DNA of 21,721 nucleotides from Pelagophyceae sp. CCMP2097 (lineage: Eukaryota > Sar > Pelagophyceae). The position numbers and the translations under genes are program-made. The notes under the pieces are model-generated. The model ran no database searches, was not told the origin of the DNA, and worked only from the letters and a program-made list of their open reading frames with translations. Below, piece by piece: positions 17,448 to 21,721 of the stretch; positions within the stretch are counted from its first letter, which is position 1; every line of letters starts with the position of its first letter. The stretch is from assembly GCA_026770575.1 (NCBI GenBank), contig MU657387.1, forward strand, positions 46,552 to 68,272, written 5' to 3'.

Positions 17448-17549
17448 CCCCACTTCACCGACGGGCGCACGGACCACCCGGACGCGAAGCGGAAGAAGCT
17501 TGAGGACATGTTGGGCTCTGACAAGGGCAACGCGTTCCTCGAACGCGCC

Positions 17550-17990
17550 GACGAAGTGAAGCAGCCCGGCGACGGGCTGTGCCTCTTCCACTCGCTCGCA
17601 TGGGGCCTCGAGCGACTCGGCGAAGCGCCACAACGCATCAAGGGCCCGGAGCTCCGCAATATGCTCATGGGATGGGTCGCACTGCACCCGGAGACGTCAG
17701 TCTACGGCAAGACGCTCGAGGAGTGGGTCAAGTGGGACTCGAACACTACCGTCGACGCGTACACGACTAGCATACTCTACGGCAAATGGGACGGCGGCAT
17801 CAAGATGGCCGCATTTGTGCACCTCTACGGCGTCGGCGTCCACGTCTACGAACGCTCGAGCCGCGGCGACGGCGTGTTCCCGTTCAAGCGCATGGCGCGC
17901 TTCGACGCGCCGACCGACGGGGCCGCGGCGGCGCAGGCTGCGTTCGTCTCCATACTTTATGACAGCGGGAATCACTACAACGGCCTCGAC
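17550..17990 (+). other. OTU-type cysteine protease domain
   Basis: QPGDGLCLFHSLAWGLERL has the OTU catalytic loop D-G-x-C-x-F with Cys559 (codon 17580). YDSGNHYNGL supplies the catalytic His690 (codon 17973), 131 residues on, a normal OTU spacing. All residues I can check are intact, so this domain may be under less decay than the Rep. Confidence 0.85.
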
Positions 17991-19480
17991 CCGGGCGGCG
18001 ACGCCGTTGAGCTCGGCGACGAAGAAGCCGAGCAGCGTACGTACAAGCTTCGCCGCATGAAGTTACCCCCCAACGACTATGCGCAGTTCGGCATGGGTCT
18101 CCTCGGCACGTTCCCCGACCTATTTCCTCTCGGCCGCGGCATCGAGAGGAAAAAGATCCCCAAAGCCAAGCGTCGGCGCCACTTACTCACGTATGGAGAC
18201 AACCGGTTCGCGCAATGCATGCCGTTGGTCTTCCACTTCGCGAGCCTGACGCAGCGTATCGCCGTCAACTTGGGCGTCGCGGCTTCCGTCAAATGCGACC
18301 CCGCGCGGTTTGAAAAGTTTACCGAGATGATCAGCGACCCGGGCTTCCGGGAGTCGTTGGACCGCGCGAACGCGGATCGCACGGGCGAGGACGCCACCGC
18401 CATCCTGAAAAAGGTCCTCGGGTACTGCCGCCTCTCGACTTCGAAGGTGCCCTGGGGCGAGGGCCAACGGGCGAACGAAATCACCGGCGCTATGGCCACG
18501 CACCGCTGCATGAGCTCGGCAACGATGTTCATCTCCGTGGCGCCCGACGACGTCAAGGACCTCTTCACCGTCGCCCTTAGCACGCCGTGGACGAGCCTCA
18601 ACCGTTTTCCGACGACGACCGGCGTCGACTTCGACGCGGCTGTGCGCAACCTGCAGGGCGCCACCCCCGGAGAACGCGGGGCTGGCACCCGTCTCGACAT
18701 GAGCGAGTCCCGGCTGCAGCGCAAGGTCGCGGAGAACCCCGTGGCAGCGGCGCTGGCATTTCAGGTGACGATGGACAACGTGTTGCAGAACGCCATCGGC
18801 GGCTCGCCGCAGGCGATGAGGGACGTGCCGATCACCGAAGTGCCCATGGGCTGCGTCGGGCGCACTGCGGCATGCGACGGCGTCAAAGAGTGCAACGACC
18901 GGCACGCCATGTACATGCACGCGCAGTCCCGCCGGGGGATCACGCCCAACCTCGTCAACGACGTCGCCGACGACCCGGTGCTACGAGCCGCCGTCGTCGC
19001 TGCGCTCGACACGCAGATTTCTGGCGAGTTACCTCTCGCGTTACACGCACTCGACGTGGCGAGGAAAGCATTAAGGGCGCCGAGCCGCCGAGACCGCGCC
19101 TTCAACGTGCCGCCGATGGGCCCGGACTTCGACGCGCACGTGGGGTCCGTCCTCATCAACAAAAACATACACAGTCACATGGCCACGTACACCAAAGGCT
19201 CGTTCGGCAAGGACGGCTGCCGCATGTGCGCTCGCTGGCCGCACGACGTCGCCGACTCGCGCTTCGTGCAACTCGTGCCACACGACCCGAAGCGGTACGA
19301 CGGAGACGACGTCGCCGCTGGAGACTGGGCAATAAGTCCTCGCGACGGCGACGAATGCGACGCGACGCGCCTTCGATGCCGCGCCTGCTTCGCTAAGGAC
19401 GATGACGCCAATCAAAGCCCCGACGACGGCGACGTCATCGCGGCGTATGCGCGCCGCCGCCTCGCGTACGACACCGCCAA

Positions 19481-20398
19481 GGACCCCGAGCCAAGGTCGC
19501 GTCGGCCAACGAGTCGTTCCGAGACGTCGAATCGCGCGCAATCGCCCTCGACATTGCGCGCAGGCCTTTATACGGCGCCGGGCCAAATGGGCTCGACCCC
19601 GACGCGACCGACGCCGCGGCAGCCGAGCATTTCGACCTGGAATCGCTCGAAGACGGCGCCGACGTCCTAGAGGCCATCTTGACGACGCGCGGGTTTAAAG
19701 TCGCCGACGGACACGAAGGCGACGTCCACCTCCGAAGGCTGCTGTCTCGTATCATCGCCCCTGGGCAGCCTCTGCACGCGTTCATGACGAACGCCGCGGC
19801 CCAGGCTCCCTTGCGCGACGCCCTCGTCGACCTTGCGACGGGCCAGCTCGTCCCGACGGAGCCCCCGCAGGGCGAAGTCGGCGACGCCATGCGGGACGAC
19901 GACGGTCGACCCGGGGCGGCCGGCGCCGACGGTCGACCCGGGACGGCCGGCGCGACGCAACGGACGCCCCCGGCGACTGCGGATACCCACGACGTGTGCG
20001 ACGCGCGGGCGGTGAACCTGCGAAAGATCTTCGCGGGTTGGTTCGAGCCCAAGTTTCGCTGCCGCAATGGCATGGTTGCGACCTTTTCGTCCATCCTCAC
20101 CGGGACGATCAAGAACAACGCGAATCCTCTCTCGCTCGGCGCCGGCAGCGGGTCGGCGGCGACCACGTTTTACCAAAACAAATACACAACCAAAAACGAC
20201 TTTAAGCACGCAGCGTCGCTGTCCGTCCTCGTCGACAGTTACAGCAAAATTAAGGCGCATACATCCACCGCGGAGGACTCGGGCACCGCGACGCGCTTCG
20301 CGAAGCACTTCCTGCAAAGCGTGTGCAACAAGTCGACGCACGAACTCAAGGGCACGCAAGCCGCGGCCGTCGCGCTCGGCCTGACATCATCGTTCCAT
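19481..20398 (+). pseudogene. Helitron Rep C-terminal part with the two-tyrosine motif
   Basis: This is the continuation of the Rep in the next frame. It opens at least from 19481 (KVASANESFRDVESRAIALD) and runs to TAG 20399. A Pro/Gly/Asp-rich linker with a short repeat (DGRPGAAGA, DGRPGTAGA) lies near 19904-19960. The conserved part is FSSILTGTIKNNANPLSLGA followed by TTFYQNKYTTKNDF. Here the tyrosines at 20171 and 20183 fit the Y-x3-Y catalytic pair of Helitron Rep, each Tyr forming a covalent link to DNA in the family. HELKGTQAAAVALGL matches the usual E-x-x-x-x-Q-A-A-x-x-L-L-G segment. A start at 19679 is not real. It ends inside homology, so TAG is a disabling change unless read through. 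Confidence 0.8.
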
Positions 20399-20401
20399 TA
20401 G

Positions 20402-20635
20402 CGCAAACTCGCCTTTACAAACGCCCGTGCGCTCGCTCATCTCGCCCAGACGACGCGCCCCGTCGGAGACGAGGATGACCCGATTTACGAGCCTCACGAG
20501 GGGCATTTCTTCTCTGAGTGGCATGGGCCCGATTTAGTGAATCTCACGAAGAGCCGAATTAAGACGTTCGTCGATGACTTGCTTTGCAAAAATGGCACGC
20601 TCACGCTGGGCGACCTACACAAGCGCGTCCTGTAG
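20402..20635 (+). pseudogene. Short Rep-to-helicase linker between two TAG codons
   Basis: In the same frame as the segments on both sides it reads RKLAFTNARALAHLAQTTRP, then HGPDLVNLTKSRIKTFVDDL, and ends at TAG 20633. The sequence after that TAG carries on with DLRSFLDLSTTENKAWFEAT, so the amber codon again interrupts a continuous coding stretch. No domain is recognised. Confidence 0.6.
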
Positions 20636-21622
20636 GACCTCAGATCCTTCTTAGACCTGTCAACGACGGAGAATAAAGCGTGGTTCGAAGCCACAGTGCT
20701 GTACTGTAGAGGCGGCGGCAAAGAAGACTCCGAAGTGGGATCAGCGGAGTCTGGCAGCGACTCGCTGCGGTCCAGAGACTCCGAAGACTCCAACAACGAA
20801 CACTCTTACCCCATTGAACGTCCAGACGGCGGCAACGAAGACTCTGAAGTAGGGTCAACGGAGACTGGAGCCGACTCGCCGCGGTTTGGAGACTCCGAAG
20901 ACTCCAACCACGACTCCGACGGTGGCTCGCCAGCGGCGCTATGCGACGTCGAGTCGGTCGTCGACTCGGACAACGCCGCGGCTGACGACGATTCCGAGAT
21001 TGCCGAGAAGCCGGCCACGGGGGAGCCGCAGCTGCCACGCCCGACGGCCCCTCGGCGTCGGGTACATGCGACGGCCCCTCGGCCGAGTGCTCGGGTACGT
21101 TCGACGGCCCGTCGGACGATTGGTCCGAGGGTACAAATGGGTTATAACAAGTTGCGGTCTTGCTATCAACTTCACTGTCTTTGGGAAGACTTGCCACCGA
21201 CGCTTCTCCCGGGTTCACCTCACGACTATATCCTCGAGATGCGCGTCGTCGACTTCCTCACCGCCGGGAACGTGCGAAACGAGTGGATCACTGAACTCGT
21301 CGTGTGGGCGCAGCGGCTCGGCTTTACCGTCGACTTTACGAACGACCCCAACGTTACACCGACCGGTGCTTCTTGTGGTCCGAAAGCCGCATGGACGGCA
21401 TTGAAGCTTATGCGTGCACAAGAGATCGAACCCGGCACCTTTATGACAGTCGACGTCAGTGCAGCCATCACGCCCAAGGTCCGAATCGCCGGGTATTGCG
21501 CCGCTTTAGTGACTGTCGAAGATCAACGGCTTCTCGTCGAGGACCTCGAGGCGATGGCGAGACTTAGCGACGAAGCAAAAACCTTGTGGGATTGCGGGAA
21601 ACGGCGCCTCGACGTTTTATGA
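20636..21622 (+). pseudogene. C-terminal transposon segment: acidic repeats and an unrecognised domain
   Basis: Three parts are visible. The first is an acidic Ser/Asp/Glu region made of a 114-bp (38-codon) in-frame duplication (20723 and 20837, EDSEVGSAESGSDS against EDSEVGSTETGADS). The second is an Arg/Pro-rich linker (PTAPRRRVHATAPRPSARVR). The third is a compact domain of about 155 residues: YQLHCLWEDLPPTLLPG, FLTAGNVRNEWITELVVWAQ, then PTGASCGPKAAWTALKLMRA, ending CGKRRLDVL and TGA. The SCG and a downstream VDVS segment hint at a cysteine-peptidase-like fold, but no full catalytic set can be assigned. It occupies the place where the helicase is expected and has no Walker A motif. The 20696 start often chosen here is internal; the frame opens right after TAG 20633. 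Confidence 0.6.
20723..20935 (+). repeat. 114-bp in-frame tandem duplication (acidic module)
   Basis: GAAGACTC starts at 20723 and 20837, exactly 38 codons apart. Both copies also share GGAGACTCCGAAGACTCCAA or its near match. Length conservation in codons supports this frame as formerly coding. Confidence 0.8.
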
Positions 21623-21721
21623 CAGACCCAAACAAAAGACGGCGGAACCCCTGGGGCTGCGACTCCGTTCATCGGCGACACGGAAGTGGCCAGGGCGTTC
21701 TTGGGATTACGCGGGGAGAAA
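21623..21721 (+). other. Window end, no feature
   Basis: About 100 bases after the last stop. Nothing is recognised and no Helitron-type terminal hairpin plus CTRR is seen. Confidence 0.5.

Larger units (their letters stand above)
15906..19670 (+). pseudogene. OTU protease - Helitron Rep polyprotein segment, frameshifted near its end
   Basis: This is the largest segment (1,254 codons), though coding homology stops near residue 1,193 where a -1 frameshift lies (about 19484). Order: acidic linker (about 22-100); LRLRPHILWNLMMVMGRVPD, like the conserved region upstream of Helitron N domains (about 195-215); an acidic duplicated linker (about 320-450); CCHC knuckle 501-514; OTU protease with D556-G-L-C559 and H690 in GNHYNGL; Helitron-like N domain from FPDLFPLGRG (736); and the Rep region, including ENPVAAALAF and CNDRHAMYMHAQSRRGITP (HUH region, 997-1015). 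The metal-binding HSHMATYTKGSFGKDGCRMC follows (1089-1108). ATG 15906 is probably internal, since the frame is open back to the TGA at 15855. Two expected residues look changed, Y1003 for the first His of HUH and Y1095 for a Cys. Confidence 0.85.
13941..21622 (+). mobile_element. Decayed Helitron-superfamily coding region with ubiquitin-like head and OTU domain
   Basis: Five open segments lie in one reading direction and belong together. 13941-15416, 15417-15857 and 15906-19480 share one frame, separated only by TGA at 15414 and 15855. A single -1 step near 19484 leads to 19481-20398, 20402-20632 and 20636-21622, which share the next frame and are separated only by TAG at 20399 and 20633. Domain order is ubiquitin-like, unknown, Zn, acidic, CCHC, OTU, Helitron-like N, Rep, acidic, unknown. 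OTU plus Rep is known in Helentron/Helitron2-type elements; the ubiquitin-like head is not something I can place. The SF1/PIF1 helicase usual for the superfamily is not seen before 21721. Termini were not identified: the left end could be as far out as the palindrome at 12412, and the right end is outside the window. Confidence 0.75.

Noticed and set aside
19679..20401. Independent 240-codon gene starting at TTG 19679
   Set aside because: The frame is open and coding at least from 19481 and continues Rep homology from the upstream segment, so it is the displaced second half of one gene.
21230..21400. Ulp1-type protease suggested by NEWITE followed by SCG
   Set aside because: In Ulp1-like enzymes the W-L-N-D segment and the catalytic Cys are much further apart and a His-Asp pair lies between; here only about 30 residues separate them and the pair is absent.

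Overview
The window looks like nuclear DNA of a GC-rich eukaryote, most likely a unicellular alga or similar protist. The signs are very high GC at third codon positions, a eukaryotic ubiquitin fold, a Kozak-type start with a plausible spliceosomal intron, a Ty1/copia reverse-transcriptase scrap, satellite arrays, low gene density and a 45-N scaffold gap. The lineage cannot be fixed from the sequence; pelagophyte, haptophyte and green-alga genomes are compatible guesses only.

Layout. Positions 1-1735: a broken gene of unknown family, readable in three successive frames. Positions 1736-2900: T-rich DNA, a possible Pol III-type (tRNA-like) structured repeat and a 30-31 bp minisatellite. Positions 2900-7560: a nest of GC-rich repeat modules in both orientations, with many GGGGGG-loop-CCCCCC hairpins, a large foldback (arms about 3700-4217 and 4936-5640) and a stranded copia RT fragment (5704-5943). 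Positions 7560-12110: a non-genic block holding a 72-bp near-perfect hairpin and a higher-order satellite in the order A-B-C-A-B-C-A, where A has 172-bp monomers, B has 60-70 bp units and C has about 22-bp units. Positions 12516-13428: a candidate two-exon host-type gene encoding a basic then acidic protein. Positions 13308-13800: 212-bp repeats.

From 13941 to at least 21622 lies one long, decayed reading frame of a Helitron-superfamily transposon. In order it encodes a ubiquitin-like head of exactly 76 residues ending LRVRGG, a basic NLS-like stretch, an unrecognised domain, a four-Cys zinc-binding segment, acidic linkers, a CCHC zinc knuckle, an OTU-type cysteine protease, a Helitron-like N domain and Rep nuclease, and finally an acidic repeat and an unrecognised C-terminal domain. 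It is interrupted by two TGA codons, two TAG codons and one frameshift. No SF1/PIF1 helicase motifs are visible before the window ends.

The main find is the pairing of a ubiquitin-like head with an OTU domain (a deubiquitinase family) in one transposon reading frame. The head aligns to ubiquitin without gaps, keeps the hydrophobic patch and the C-terminal GG, and has lost all seven ubiquitin lysines. This suggests a self-processing polyprotein or interference with host ubiquitin signalling, which is inference.
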